The notes under the pieces are model-generated. The model ran no database searches. It was not told the origin of the DNA and was given only the letters and a program-made list of their open reading frames with translations. The translations under genes were made by a program, and so were the position numbers. Shown here in pieces: positions 17,049 through 25,757 of a stretch of 64,000 bases of DNA (within the stretch, counting starts at the first letter, position 1; the number at the start of each line of letters is the position of its first letter). The DNA comes from Bradyrhizobium semiaridum. GTDB taxonomy: Bacteria > Pseudomonadota > Alphaproteobacteria > Rhizobiales > Xanthobacteraceae. The stretch spans positions 62,001-126,000 of the forward strand of contig NZ_JAGKJJ010000014.1 in NCBI RefSeq assembly GCF_020329505.1, in the 5' to 3' direction.

Positions 17049-18053
17049 GTGGACGCCACGCTGGGTCTTCCCGTCCTGGTTATCCTGATCGCGGTCGCGC
17101 TGCTGTTCGACTTCCTGAACGGCCTGCATGACGCCGCGAACTCGATCGCGACCATCGTGTCGACCCGCGTGCTGCGGCCGCAATATGCGGTGTTCTGGGC
17201 TGCGTTCTTCAACTTCATTGCCTTCCTGGTGTTCGGCCTGCACGTCGCCAACACCATCGGCACCGGCATCATCGAGCCGTCCGTGGTCGACACCACCGTG
17301 ATCTTCGCGGCATTGATCGGCGCGATCGTGTGGAATCTGATCACCTGGGCGCTCGGTATCCCGTCCTCGAGTTCGCATGCGCTGATCGGCGGCCTCGTCG
17401 GCGGCGGCATGGCGAAGGCGGGGATTTCGGCGGCGGTGTGGAGCGGGCTGTCGAAGACGTTGCTCGCGATCGTGCTGTCGCCGCTGGTCGGCTTCCTGCT
17501 GGCGCTGCTGCTGGTGGCGATCGTGTCCTGGCTGTCGGTGCGCTCGACGCCGTTCGCGGTCGATCGGGCCTTCCGCATCCTGCAATTTGCCTCGGCCTCG
17601 CTGTATTCGCTCGGTCATGGCGGCAACGACGCGCAGAAGACCATGGGCATCATCGCCGTGCTGCTGTACTCGCAGGGCCATATCGGGGAGGCCTTCGAGA
17701 TCCCGTTCTGGGTGGTGCTCGCCTGCCAGGGTGCGATGGCGCTGGGCACACTGATGGGCGGCTGGCGGATCGTCCGCACCATGGGCCTGCGCATCACCAA
17801 GCTGACGCCGATGCAGGGCTTCTGCGCCGAGACCGGCGGCGCCGTGACCTTGTTCATGGCGACCTATCTCGGGGTTCCGGTGTCCACCACCCACACCATC
17901 ACCGGCGCCATCGTCGGCGTCGGTGCGGCACGGCGGCTCTCCGCCGTGCGCTGGAATGTGGCGAGCTCGATCGTCTACGCCTGGGTGATCACGATCCCCG
18001 CGTCGGCGGCGGTCGCCGCACTGACATACTGGATGGTTCAGCTCCTGAAGTAA
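17049..18053 (+). CDS. pit: Low-affinity inorganic phosphate transporter Pit
   Basis: 334-residue membrane protein of the PiT family. The two inverted repeats carry the family motifs: GLHDAANSIATIVSTRVL (25-42) in the N-half and HGGNDAQKTMGI in the C-half, and PSSSSHALIGGLVG and VSTTHTITGAIVGVG as the pore signatures. It imports metal-phosphate complexes with protons. GTG start at 17049, 15 bp after the DUF47 gene. Expected to be the phosphate-replete uptake route, turned down by PhoB when the Pst system takes over (inference from family knowledge and the Pho box). Confidence 0.93.
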   Translation: MDATLGLPVLVILIAVALLFDFLNGLHDAANSIATIVSTRVLRPQYAVFWAAFFNFIAFLVFGLHVANTIGTGIIEPSVVDTTVIFAALIGAIVWNLITWALGIPSSSSHALIGGLVGGGMAKAGISAAVWSGLSKTLLAIVLSPLVGFLLALLLVAIVSWLSVRSTPFAVDRAFRILQFASASLYSLGHGGNDAQKTMGIIAVLLYSQGHIGEAFEIPFWVVLACQGAMALGTLMGGWRIVRTMGLRITKLTPMQGFCAETGGAVTLFMATYLGVPVSTTHTITGAIVGVGAARRLSAVRWNVASSIVYAWVITIPASAAVAALTYWMVQLLK

Positions 18054-18368
18054 TCATCCCACCAGCTTCAGCCCGACGATCCCGGCAACGATCAGCCCGA
18101 TACTGGCGAGCCGCATCGCCGTCGCCGGTTCCCCGAGCAGGATGATGCCGAGCGCCGCGGTGCCGACTGCGCCGATGCCGGTCCAGACCGCGTATGCGGT
18201 TCCGATCGGCAGGCTCTTCAGGGCGATGCCGAGCATGATGACGCTGCCGGCCATCGCCGCCAGTGTCAGCACCGACGGCACCAGCCGCGAGAAACCCTCG
18301 GTATATTTCAGCCCGATGGCCCAGCCGATCTCGAGCAGGCCTGCGGTGAACAGAATGGCCCATGCCAT
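18054..18368 (-). CDS. sugE: SMR-family guanidinium exporter SugE/Gdx
   Basis: 104 residues in four transmembrane helices, the small multidrug resistance layout. It has the essential membrane Glu at position 13 (AGLLEIGWAIGLKYTEGFSRL region, the SugE/Gdx type rather than EmrE) and GTAYAVWTGIGAVG in helix 3. Gdx proteins exchange guanidinium for protons as antiparallel dimers. The gene lies behind a guanidine-II-like riboswitch, which supports the guanidinium role over quaternary ammonium efflux. It is convergent with pit, whose stop is immediately adjacent. GGAGG lies 6 nt before the ATG. Confidence 0.92.
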   Translation of the reverse strand: MAWAILFTAGLLEIGWAIGLKYTEGFSRLVPSVLTLAAMAGSVIMLGIALKSLPIGTAYAVWTGIGAVGTAALGIILLGEPATAMRLASIGLIVAGIVGLKLVG

Positions 18369-18387
18369 AACGTACCCTCCAGATAAG

Positions 18388-18434
18388 GCAGGGTCGTCCC
18401 CGCTGGTGGTGTGGTGAGGTGAAGGTCGTCCTTC
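18388..18434 (-). promoter_or_regulatory. Guanidine-II (mini-ykkC) riboswitch upstream of sugE
   Basis: Read on the minus strand, two hairpins with ACGA tetraloops precede sugE. Hairpin one is GAAGG-ACGA-CCTTC (18434-18421). A 17-nt linker follows, then hairpin two GCGGGG-ACGA-CCCTGC (18403-18388, one G-U pair). Both contain the GGACGACC core of the mini-ykkC consensus. The GGAGG ribosome-binding site begins about 8 nt later, so guanidine binding could expose it. The class is known to control SugE/Gdx genes. No folding program was run. Confidence 0.85.
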
Positions 18435-18522
18435 CAGCGCCTATATGGGGGCGGTGCGGCCATTCCGCATCGCGACAAAACGCCCTTGATCGCGCCGGTT
18501 TTCCCTGTCAAACGCTGCCGCC

Positions 18523-20142
18523 ATGTCCGATACCGCCGTCACCGCCGAATCGCCGTCCCGCTCGCCACTGTCCGAGGAAGTGGCGCGGCGGCGCACGTTT
18601 GCGATCATCTCGCACCCGGACGCCGGCAAGACCACGCTGACCGAAAAGCTGCTGCTGTTCGGCGGCGCCATCAACCTCGCCGGCCAGGTCAAGGCCAAGG
18701 GCGAGCGCCGCAACACCCGCTCCGACTGGATGAAGATCGAGCGCGAGCGCGGCATCTCGGTCGTCACCTCGGTGATGACCTTCGAGTTCAACGATCTCGT
18801 CTTCAACCTGCTTGATACCCCGGGCCATGAGGACTTTTCGGAAGACACCTACCGCACCCTGACCGCGGTCGATTCCGCCGTGATGGTGATCGACGCCGCC
18901 AAGGGCATTGAGGCGCGCACCCGCAAGCTGTTCGAGGTCTGCCGCCTGCGTGACATCCCGATCATCACCTTCATCAACAAGATGGACCGCGAGAGCCGCG
19001 ACACCTTCGAGCTCTTGGACGAGATCGAGAAGACGCTGGCGCTCGACACCACGCCGATGACCTGGCCGGTCGGCCGCGGCCGCGACTTCCTCGGTACCTA
19101 CGATGTCGTCAATGGCGGCGTGCGGCTGCTCGAAGGCGGCGGCGCCAAGACCGGTGCCACCGAACAGATCGACATTGCGGAGCTGGGCGCGCGCAACCCC
19201 AATCTCGACGTCGCCACCGTCAAGGACGAGCTCGAGCTGGCGTCGGAGGCGTGCAAGCCGTTCGAGCTCGCCGCGTTCCGCGAGGGCCATCTGACGCCGG
19301 TCTATTTCGGCAGCGCGTTGCGCAATTTCGGCGTCGGCGATCTGCTGGAAGGTCTCGGCAAGTTCGCGCCGGCGCCGCGCGCGCAGGATTCCAACCTGCG
19401 CAAGGTCGAGGCCGCGGAGCCGCGCATGAGTGCGTTTGTGTTCAAGATCCAGGCCAACATGGATCCGAACCACCGCGACCGCATCGCCTTCGCGCGGCTG
19501 TGCTCCGGAAAACTCAGCCGCGGCATGAAGGCCAAGCTGGTGCGTACCGGCAAGAACATGAGCCTGTCGAGCCCGCAATTCTTCTTCGCGCAGGACCGCT
19601 CGGTGGCCGACGAGGCCTTTGCGGGCGACGTCGTCGGAATTCCCAACCACGGCACCTTAAGGATCGGCGATACGCTGACCGAGGGCGAGGACCTGACCTT
19701 CGTCGGCGTGCCGAGTTTTGCTCCCGAAATCGTCCGCCGTGTCCGGCTCACCGATGCGATGAAGGCCAAGAAGCTCAAGGAGGCTTTGCAGCAGATGTCG
19801 GAGGAGGGCGTCGTGCAGGTGTTCCGCCCGCGCGACGGCGCCCCGGCGCTGGTCGGCGTCGTCGGCCCGCTCCAGCTCGACGTGCTGAAGGCGCGGCTCG
19901 ATGCCGAATACTCGTTGCCGGTCGAGTTCGAGGTTTCGGAGTTTTCGCTGGCGCGCTGGATCTCATCGGACGACCGCAAGAAGCTGGAGGCCTTCATCGC
20001 CGCCAACAATTCCGGCATCGCCGACGACGTCGACGGCGATCCGGTGTTCATGGCCAAGAACGAGTTCTATCTCGGCTACACCCGCGAGCGTGCCGATGGC
20101 ATCACCTTCTCCAACGTCAAGGACGTGAAGAAGAAAGCGTAG
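18523..20142 (+). CDS. prfC: Peptide chain release factor 3
   Basis: 539-residue translational GTPase, length normal for RF3. The P-loop is HPDAGKTT (31-38), the switch II motif DTPGHEDFSEDTYRTL, and NKMDRE is the G4 motif. A second beta-barrel domain and a C-terminal RF3-specific domain (LQLDVLKARLDAEY, EVSEFSLARWISS) follow. It recycles RF1/RF2 from the terminated ribosome. It is divergent from sugE and shares an 88-bp gap with the riboswitch region. Confidence 0.93.
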   Translation: MSDTAVTAESPSRSPLSEEVARRRTFAIISHPDAGKTTLTEKLLLFGGAINLAGQVKAKGERRNTRSDWMKIERERGISVVTSVMTFEFNDLVFNLLDTPGHEDFSEDTYRTLTAVDSAVMVIDAAKGIEARTRKLFEVCRLRDIPIITFINKMDRESRDTFELLDEIEKTLALDTTPMTWPVGRGRDFLGTYDVVNGGVRLLEGGGAKTGATEQIDIAELGARNPNLDVATVKDELELASEACKPFELAAFREGHLTPVYFGSALRNFGVGDLLEGLGKFAPAPRAQDSNLRKVEAAEPRMSAFVFKIQANMDPNHRDRIAFARLCSGKLSRGMKAKLVRTGKNMSLSSPQFFFAQDRSVADEAFAGDVVGIPNHGTLRIGDTLTEGEDLTFVGVPSFAPEIVRRVRLTDAMKAKKLKEALQQMSEEGVVQVFRPRDGAPALVGVVGPLQLDVLKARLDAEYSLPVEFEVSEFSLARWISSDDRKKLEAFIAANNSGIADDVDGDPVFMAKNEFYLGYTRERADGITFSNVKDVKKKA

Positions 20143-20158
20143 GTGCCGCATACTTCAC

Positions 20159-20260
20159 CGTCGTCCCCCGGCTCGACCGGGGAACCAGTACGCCGCGGCC
20201 CATCGATCGAACACAATTGTCTCTGGAATACTGGATCGCGCGGTCAAGCCGGGGCACGAC
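20159..20260. repeat. Palindromic intergenic repeat, family B
   Basis: The left arm CGTCGTCCCCCGGCTCGACC (20159 on) pairs with the right arm GGTCAAGCCGGGGCACGACG ending at 20260. Inner segments AACCAGTACGCCGCGG and GGAATACTGGATCGCG are the hallmark of this bradyrhizobial element. It sits just after prfC and could be a transcript end. The left arm of the element at 32958 is the same family. Confidence 0.75.
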
Positions 20261-20512
20261 GTATCAGCGGGATTTCGGAATAATGGAATAATACCCCTGA
20301 GTTGCCCGACATGTCAAGCCGCCTTGTTTACCGTCCGCAGCCCCGCCGGCTCCTTTGCATGGGGTTGTTTTTCGAGTTTTGGTCGTGCGCCCTGCGGCCG
20401 GGCGATGACGGCAGACTTTTGGGGTGACAAGCGCGAGGACGTGAATGCCACCCGCTTGATGCGCGTTGGCGGCGCTACCATTTTCCGGGCAGCGCATTCA
20501 TGGACCGTTGCC
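20261..20512. other. Unassigned intergenic stretch before the secreted hypothetical gene
   Basis: About 250 bp with no supported gene. It contains an AT-richer segment (TGGAATAATACCCCTGAG) and a GCATGGGGTTGTTTTTCGAG word of the type seen in dispersed bradyrhizobial repeats, but I cannot pair it with a second copy in this window. It presumably holds the promoter of the gene at 20513. Confidence 0.4.
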
Positions 20513-21124
20513 ATGCTCCGACGCGTCGCCCTTTGCCTCTCTCTTGCCGTGCTGGCCACCGGCCTCGCGGCCGCGGCCAATGCGCAGCAGCGGCAGCAGA
20601 CCAACCCGGTGCCGTTTGCGCACACGCCATGCAGCGTGCTCGACGGCGAACCCTGCACGCCGTCCACCTGCAGCGTGTTCAACAACGGGCCGTGCCTGCC
20701 CGAGATGGATTATCCGTACGGCGAAAATCTGCAGCTGACGATCCTGACCGTGCCGCCGCAGGACCAGGCCGAGAAGTACCGCAAGCCGGATCATGACCTC
20801 AATACCGTCGGCGATCTGTTCGCCGCACTCCGCGCCTGCTGGTCGCCGCCACCGGTCGATGCCGCGCGCGAGGGCATGCAGATGACGATACGTTTCAGCT
20901 TCAAGCGCTCCGGCGAGATCATCGGCATGCCGCGGGTGACCTTCGCCACGAAGGGTGTCTCGGCGGACACCCGCACGACCTACCTCAACGCGATCAACGC
21001 CTCGCTCAAGGCCTGCCTGCCGCTGAAATTCACCGGCGGGCTCGGCGGCGCGCTGGCCGGCCGGCCGATCATGATCCGCTATGTCGATAATCGCGCGTTC
21101 GCCAAGACGGCCGACAAGCCGTGA
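20513..21124 (+). CDS. Secreted hypothetical protein with TonB-C-like C-terminus
   Basis: 203 residues with a Sec signal peptide (MLRRVALCLSLAVLATGLAA, cleavage probably after ANAQ). A Cys-containing segment follows (HTPCSVLDGEPCTPSTCSVFNNGPCLP; five cysteines, so disulfides are likely). A C-terminal domain from about 95 has QMTIRFSFKRSGEIIG and INASLKACLPLKFT. That strand-helix arrangement resembles the TonB C-terminal fold used by many short periplasmic alphaproteobacterial proteins. I do not recognise a specific function. ATG 20513 chosen because it starts the signal peptide; the longer frame upstream lacks one. Confidence 0.7.
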   Translation: MLRRVALCLSLAVLATGLAAAANAQQRQQTNPVPFAHTPCSVLDGEPCTPSTCSVFNNGPCLPEMDYPYGENLQLTILTVPPQDQAEKYRKPDHDLNTVGDLFAALRACWSPPPVDAAREGMQMTIRFSFKRSGEIIGMPRVTFATKGVSADTRTTYLNAINASLKACLPLKFTGGLGGALAGRPIMIRYVDNRAFAKTADKP

Positions 21125-21187
21125 CGCATTGCGCTCCGCCGTCCGAAAATGATACGCGAGAGCATCAACAGATAGGGGAGGAACATC

Positions 21188-21772
21188 GTGGGACTGCTCG
21201 TCATGATCCTGGGTCTCGTGCTGTTCCTCGGCGTCCACGTCGTGACCTCGCTGCGCGAGCTGCGCGCCGACCTGGTCAAAGCGATGGGCGAGGGCCCCTA
21301 CAAGATCGCCTATTCGCTGGCCTCTTTCGCGGGGCTCGCGCTGATCATCTGGGGCTACGGGCATTACCGCGCGACCGGCTGGATCGACGTCTGGACACCG
21401 CCGGTCGCGTTCAAGCACATCACGGTGGCGCTGATGCTGCCGGCCGTGATCCTGGTGGTGGCCGCCTATATCCGCGGCCGCATCTACACCACGCTGAAGC
21501 ATCCGATGCTGGCGGGCGTGAAACTATGGGCGGCGGCGCATCTGCTCGCCAATGGCGATCTCGGCTCGATCATCCTGTTCGGCTCGTTCCTCGGCTGGGC
21601 GGTCTATGACCGCATCTCGCTGAAGCGCCGCACCGACGCCGGCGCGCCGCCGATCCCGGTGGGCGGGCCGACCAACGACCTGATCGCGATCGCGGTCGGT
21701 GTCATCGCTTATCTTGCACTGGCGTTCGCGTTCCATCCGGTCGTGATCGGCGTGCCTGTCATGGGAGCCTGA
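21188..21772 (+). CDS. NnrU-family membrane protein
   Basis: 194 residues with about five or six hydrophobic helices. The NnrU-family features are GLVLFLGVHVVTSLRELR at the start, GPYKIAYSLASFAGLALI, and KHPMLAGVKLWAAAHLLANGDL in the middle. NnrU is linked to nitric oxide reduction in denitrifiers and is related to isoprenoid-methyltransferase-like membrane proteins; its enzymatic role is not settled. GTG start with a GGGGAGGAAC ribosome-binding site. panB begins 3 bp after the stop. No nor genes are nearby. Confidence 0.85.
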   Translation: MGLLVMILGLVLFLGVHVVTSLRELRADLVKAMGEGPYKIAYSLASFAGLALIIWGYGHYRATGWIDVWTPPVAFKHITVALMLPAVILVVAAYIRGRIYTTLKHPMLAGVKLWAAAHLLANGDLGSIILFGSFLGWAVYDRISLKRRTDAGAPPIPVGGPTNDLIAIAVGVIAYLALAFAFHPVVIGVPVMGA

Positions 21773-21774
21773 CG

Positions 21775-22596
21775 ATGTCCGTTCAATCCGCCGTGAAGCG
21801 CAAGACCGCGCCCGAGCTGCGCGCCCGCAAGAACGGCGAGCCGATCGTGATGCTGACCTCGTACCACGCGCACACCGCGGCGCTGGTCGACAAGCATTGC
21901 GACGCCATCCTGGTCGGTGATTCCCTCGGCAACGTCATGCACGGCTTCGAGACCACGGTGCCCGTCACGCTCGACATGATGATCCTGCAGGGCCGCGCGG
22001 TGATGCGCGGCTCACGGCAGGCGCTGGTCGTGGTCGATATGCCGTTCGGCTCCTATGAGGGCTCGAGGGAGCAGGCGTTCGCCTCCGCAGTGCGGATCAT
22101 GAAGGAGACGCTGTGCGGCGCGGTCAAGCTCGAGGGCGGCGTACGGATGGCTGAGACGGTCGCGTTCCTGTCCGAGCGCGGCATTCCCGTGATGGGCCAT
22201 GTCGGGCTGACGCCGCAGTCGATCAACACGCTCGGCTCGTTCCGCGCGCAGGGCCGCGAGGAGGCCAGCTGGGCGCCGATCGAGGCCGACGCGAAAGCGA
22301 TCGCCGAGGCCGGCGCGTTCTCGATCGTGGTCGAGGCGGTGGCCGAGCCGCTGGCGCGCAAGATCACGCAGTCGATCGCGGTGCCGACCATCGGCATCGG
22401 CGCCAGCGCCGCCTGCGACGGCCAGGTGCTGGTCTTGGAGGACATGCTCGGCCTGTCGCCGCGGGCGCCGAAATTCGTCCGCCGCTACGGCAATCTCGGT
22501 CCGATGATCGAGGAAGCGATCGCCGGCTATGCCCGCGACGTGAAGAGCCGTGCGTTTCCCGGGCCGGAGCACGTCTACGAGATGAAGAAGACCTGA
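21775..22596 (+). CDS. panB: 3-methyl-2-oxobutanoate hydroxymethyltransferase
   Basis: 273-residue TIM-barrel enzyme of pantothenate synthesis. It transfers a hydroxymethyl group from 5,10-methylenetetrahydrofolate to alpha-ketoisovalerate to make ketopantoate. Motifs: VGDSLGNVMHGFETTVPVTLDMM (metal-binding Asp in VGDS), VKLEGG, GHVGLTPQ and GIGASAACDGQVLVLEDMLG. Length and motif order are normal. panC is not next door; instead an acyl-CoA synthetase starts 10 bp downstream. Confidence 0.93.
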   Translation: MSVQSAVKRKTAPELRARKNGEPIVMLTSYHAHTAALVDKHCDAILVGDSLGNVMHGFETTVPVTLDMMILQGRAVMRGSRQALVVVDMPFGSYEGSREQAFASAVRIMKETLCGAVKLEGGVRMAETVAFLSERGIPVMGHVGLTPQSINTLGSFRAQGREEASWAPIEADAKAIAEAGAFSIVVEAVAEPLARKITQSIAVPTIGIGASAACDGQVLVLEDMLGLSPRAPKFVRRYGNLGPMIEEAIAGYARDVKSRAFPGPEHVYEMKKT

Positions 22597-22606
22597 CGAG
22601 GCGGGC

Positions 22607-24205
22607 ATGGACTGGTCGCAGCATTCCCTTCCGCCGATGCGGCTCGAGCCGCGCTTCGGCGACCGCGTCGTGCCGGCTTTTGCCGAGCGGCCGGCCAGCC
22701 TGTGGGCGATGATCGCCGAGGCCGTCGCGCAGAACGGTGATGGCGAGGCGCTGGTCTGCGGCGATGTCAGGATGAGCTGGCACGAGGTCGCGCGGCGATC
22801 GGCCAAGGTCGCGGCGGGCTTTGCCAGGCTCGGCCTCGTGCCCGGCGACCGTGTCGCGATCCTGCTCGGCAACCGCATCGAATTCGTGCTGACGATGTTT
22901 GCGGCCGCCCATGCCGGGCTGGTGACGGTGCTGCTCTCGACCCGCCAGCAGAAGCCCGAGATCGCCTATGTGCTGAACGATTGCGGCGCCAAGCTCCTGG
23001 TGCACGAGGCGACGCTAGCCGACCGCGTGCCCGACGCGGCCGACCTTCCTGGTCTCGCGCATCGCATCGCCGTCAGCGACGGCAATGCGTCGCAATTCGC
23101 GCGCCTTCTCGACAATCCGCCGGCACAGGCGCCCGCGGAGGTGAGGGAAGAGGACACCGCGATGATCCTCTACACTTCCGGCACGACGGGACGGCCAAAG
23201 GGCGCGATGCTCGCCCATTGCAACATCATCCACTCCTCGATGGTGTTCGTGTCCTGCCTGAAGCTGACCAGGGCCGATCGCTCGATCGCCGCGGTGCCGC
23301 TGGCGCATGTCACCGGCGCGGTCGCTAACGTCACGACCATGGCGCGCTGTGCCGGCACGCTGATCATCATGCCGGAGTTCAAGGCCTCGGAGTATCTGAA
23401 GCTCGCCGCGCGCGAGCGCGTCAGCTATACGGTGATGGTGCCGGCGATGTACAATCTCTGCCTGATGCAGCCGGACTTCGACAGCTACGATCTGTCGAGC
23501 TGGCGCATCGGCGGCTTCGGCGGCGCGCCGATGCCGGTCGCGACCATCGAGAAGCTCGACGCCAAGATCCCCGGGCTCAAGCTCGCCAATTGCTACGGCG
23601 CGACCGAGACCACGTCGCCCTCGACCCTGATGCCGGGCGAGCTCACCGCCGCCCATCTCGACAGCGTCGGTCTGCCGTGCCCGGGCGCCGAGATCATCGT
23701 GATGGGTGCCGACGGCCGCGAGCTGCCGCGCGGCGAGATCGGCGAGCTGTGGATCCGCAGCGCCTCCGTCATCAAGGGCTACTGGAACAATCCGAAGGCG
23801 ACGGCAGAGAGTTTTACCGCCGGCTTCTGGCACTCCGGCGATCTTGGCTCGGTCGATGCTGACAATTTCGTCCGCGTGTTCGATCGCCAGAAGGACATGA
23901 TTAACCGCGGCGGGCTGAAGATCTATTCCGCCGAGGTCGAGTCGGTGCTCGCCGGCCATCCCGCCGTGGTCGAGAGTGCGATCATCGCAAAACCATGCCC
24001 GGTGCTGGGCGAACGCGTCCACGCCGTCATCGTGACCCGCGCCGCGGTCGATGCCGAAGCGCTGCGCGCCTGGTGCGCCGAGCGGCTGTCCGATTACAAG
24101 GTGCCGGAGACGATGGCCCTGACCGCGAGCCCGCTGCCGCGCAACGCCAACGGCAAGGTGATCAAGCGCCAGCTCCGGGAGACTCTGGCCGCGGCTGGAG
24201 GCTGA
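22607..24205 (+). CDS. AMP-dependent acyl-CoA synthetase/ligase
   Basis: 532-residue ANL-superfamily enzyme that adenylates a carboxylic acid and transfers it to CoA. The P-loop is LYTSGTTGRPKGAML, motif A5 GATETT, and SGDLG precedes the hinge RQKDMINRGGLKIY. The catalytic Lys lies in NANGKVIKRQL near the C-terminus. The acyl substrate (medium/long-chain or aromatic) is not deducible. It follows panB by 10 bp on the same strand and may be co-transcribed, though no direct pathway link is evident. Confidence 0.88.
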   Translation: MDWSQHSLPPMRLEPRFGDRVVPAFAERPASLWAMIAEAVAQNGDGEALVCGDVRMSWHEVARRSAKVAAGFARLGLVPGDRVAILLGNRIEFVLTMFAAAHAGLVTVLLSTRQQKPEIAYVLNDCGAKLLVHEATLADRVPDAADLPGLAHRIAVSDGNASQFARLLDNPPAQAPAEVREEDTAMILYTSGTTGRPKGAMLAHCNIIHSSMVFVSCLKLTRADRSIAAVPLAHVTGAVANVTTMARCAGTLIIMPEFKASEYLKLAARERVSYTVMVPAMYNLCLMQPDFDSYDLSSWRIGGFGGAPMPVATIEKLDAKIPGLKLANCYGATETTSPSTLMPGELTAAHLDSVGLPCPGAEIIVMGADGRELPRGEIGELWIRSASVIKGYWNNPKATAESFTAGFWHSGDLGSVDADNFVRVFDRQKDMINRGGLKIYSAEVESVLAGHPAVVESAIIAKPCPVLGERVHAVIVTRAAVDAEALRAWCAERLSDYKVPETMALTASPLPRNANGKVIKRQLRETLAAAGG

Positions 24206-24381
24206 GAGAGGGCTGCAGCCGCTTCGCGGCCAGCCGCAACTTCCCGCCGTTAACGCTTTGATCCGGCTCGCTTTGCCTTGCCACCGCCACACCATTAGGG
24301 TATCGGCCCGGCCAGATGGGGGATCGGGCGCCGGGCGGGGCCGGCACGACGCGCATGCCCTTGGGGATGGGATAACTTTAA
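24206..24381 (+). other. Intergenic region before yfgM-like gene
   Basis: 176 bp without a gene. GC-rich, with a GCTGCAGCCGC/GCGGCCAGC partial dyad just after the synthetase stop that could be an end-of-transcript stem. The promoter of the downstream YfgM-lipoprotein-der run is presumably here, but I cannot point to clear -35/-10 boxes. Confidence 0.3.
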
Positions 24382-25035
24382 GTGTCTGAATTATTTGACG
24401 AAGTCGATGAGGAAGTCCGTCGCGAACGGCTCAAGAAGCTGTGGGACCAGTACTCGCTCTATATCATCGCCCTGGCGGTCCTGATTGTCGCGGGCGTCGG
24501 CGGCTGGCGCGGCTACCAGTACCTCGAGGCGCAGAAAGCCGCCGTCGCGGGGGCGGCGTTCGACCGTGCCGCCGAATTGTCCGAGCAGAACAAGCATGCC
24601 GAGGCCGAGGCCGCCTTTGCCGATCTCGCCGCCAAGGCGCCGTCCGGCTACCGGACCCTGGCGCGACTGCGCATGGCCGCAGAGGTGGCGACGCGCGACC
24701 CGCAGGCCGCCGCCAAACTGTATGACGACATCGCAGCCGACCGCAGCGTCGGCCGCTCCGAGCAGGATCTGGCCCGCATCCGCGCCGCCCAGCTCGTAAC
24801 CGACACCACGACCTATCCGAACATGCTGCAGCGGCTCGAACCGGCGACCGCGGAGGGCTCGACCTTCCGCCACACCGCGCGCGAGATGCTGGCGGTATCG
24901 GCCTGGCGCGCCAACGATGCCACCGCCGCGCGGAAATGGCTGGACCTGATTGCCAATGACGGCGACACGCCGCCGAGCCTGCGCTCGCGCGCCGAGGCGC
25001 TGCAGGCGTTGCTGCCGCCGGTCGCCAAGAGCTGA
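24382..25035 (+). CDS. YfgM-like TPR membrane-anchored protein (DUF2133)
   Basis: 217 residues: a short cytoplasmic start (SELFDEVDEEVRRERLKKLW), one transmembrane helix (about 28-48, IIALAVLIVAGVGGW), then a helical TPR-like periplasmic domain. This is the layout of YfgM, the SecYEG-associated chaperone-network protein. In E. coli yfgM is next to bamB and der; here der lies downstream with a lipoprotein gene between. GTG start at 24382. Function inferred from architecture and synteny. Confidence 0.8.
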   Translation: MSELFDEVDEEVRRERLKKLWDQYSLYIIALAVLIVAGVGGWRGYQYLEAQKAAVAGAAFDRAAELSEQNKHAEAEAAFADLAAKAPSGYRTLARLRMAAEVATRDPQAAAKLYDDIAADRSVGRSEQDLARIRAAQLVTDTTTYPNMLQRLEPATAEGSTFRHTAREMLAVSAWRANDATAARKWLDLIANDGDTPPSLRSRAEALQALLPPVAKS

Positions 25036-25067
25036 CCGGCGTAACCGAATTGAATGAGAGATCGACC

Positions 25068-25631
25068 ATGCGCCGCCCGCAACGCCTGATCGCAGCCGCA
25101 GTCGTCGCCGCGCTTTGCAGCGCGTTGGCCGGCTGCGGCGGTGGCGGCATGTCCAATTTCGACCCGAGCGATCTGCTCGACTTCCTCGACACCAAGAAGA
25201 AGCTGCCCGGCGACCGCAAGCCGGTGTTTCCCGAAGGTGTGCCCGGCCTCGAGCAGGGCGTGCCGAAGGATTTGTACAAGGGCGCGCACCAGGACTCGCT
25301 CAATCCGCCGCCGGACCCGGCGACGGCCACCGCCGCGGCCGCTCCGCCGCCGGAACAGCCACCGGCCAAGGGCGCGAAGAAGGGCGCCAGGGGCAAGAGC
25401 AAGGCCGCGACCGCGAGCACCGCGCCCGCGGCGGATCAGGCTGCCGCGCCCGATGCCGCTCCCGAGGAGGGCGCAACCCCCGCGCTGCCGCCCGAGCCCA
25501 AGAAAAAGATCGTCCGTCGCCGCACCACCGCGCCGCCCCCGGATGACCAGCAGGCGCAGCCGGCCCAGACCACGCAGCAATCCGCAGCGCCGTTCCCGGC
25601 GCCGATGCCGAGCGGCAGTTTTTCGCGCTAG
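25068..25631 (+). CDS. Proline/alanine/lysine-rich lipoprotein (hypothetical)
   Basis: 187 residues with a signal peptide and a lipobox ALAGC (cleavage before Cys26 or so), followed by GGGG. Residues 32-85 hold a conserved-looking segment (NFDPSDLLDFLDTKKKLPGDRKPVFPEGVPGL). From about 85 the protein is a low-complexity Ala/Pro/Lys tail, expected to be disordered in the periplasm. It is placed where bamB sits in gammaproteobacterial yfgM-bamB-der clusters but lacks visible PQQ-type beta-propeller repeats. I do not call it BamB. ATG 25068 is chosen; TTG at 25050 would add six residues. Confidence 0.75.
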   Translation: MRRPQRLIAAAVVAALCSALAGCGGGGMSNFDPSDLLDFLDTKKKLPGDRKPVFPEGVPGLEQGVPKDLYKGAHQDSLNPPPDPATATAAAAPPPEQPPAKGAKKGARGKSKAATASTAPAADQAAAPDAAPEEGATPALPPEPKKKIVRRRTTAPPPDDQQAQPAQTTQQSAAPFPAPMPSGSFSR

Positions 25632-25757
25632 CCGGAGTTCACCTCTTCCTGCCAGGAGCGGGAAGCGGTGGCCATCATTTGCTTCGATCGCCTCATGCTG
25701 TACGTCTAGTTGCAGCACCTTGACCCGTGCGCCGCCGAGCGCGCCTGGATTGTTTTC

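Noticed and set aside
25068..25631. Lipoprotein before der as BamB
   Set aside because: Position fits BamB but no beta-propeller repeats are present and the C-terminal half is low-complexity.
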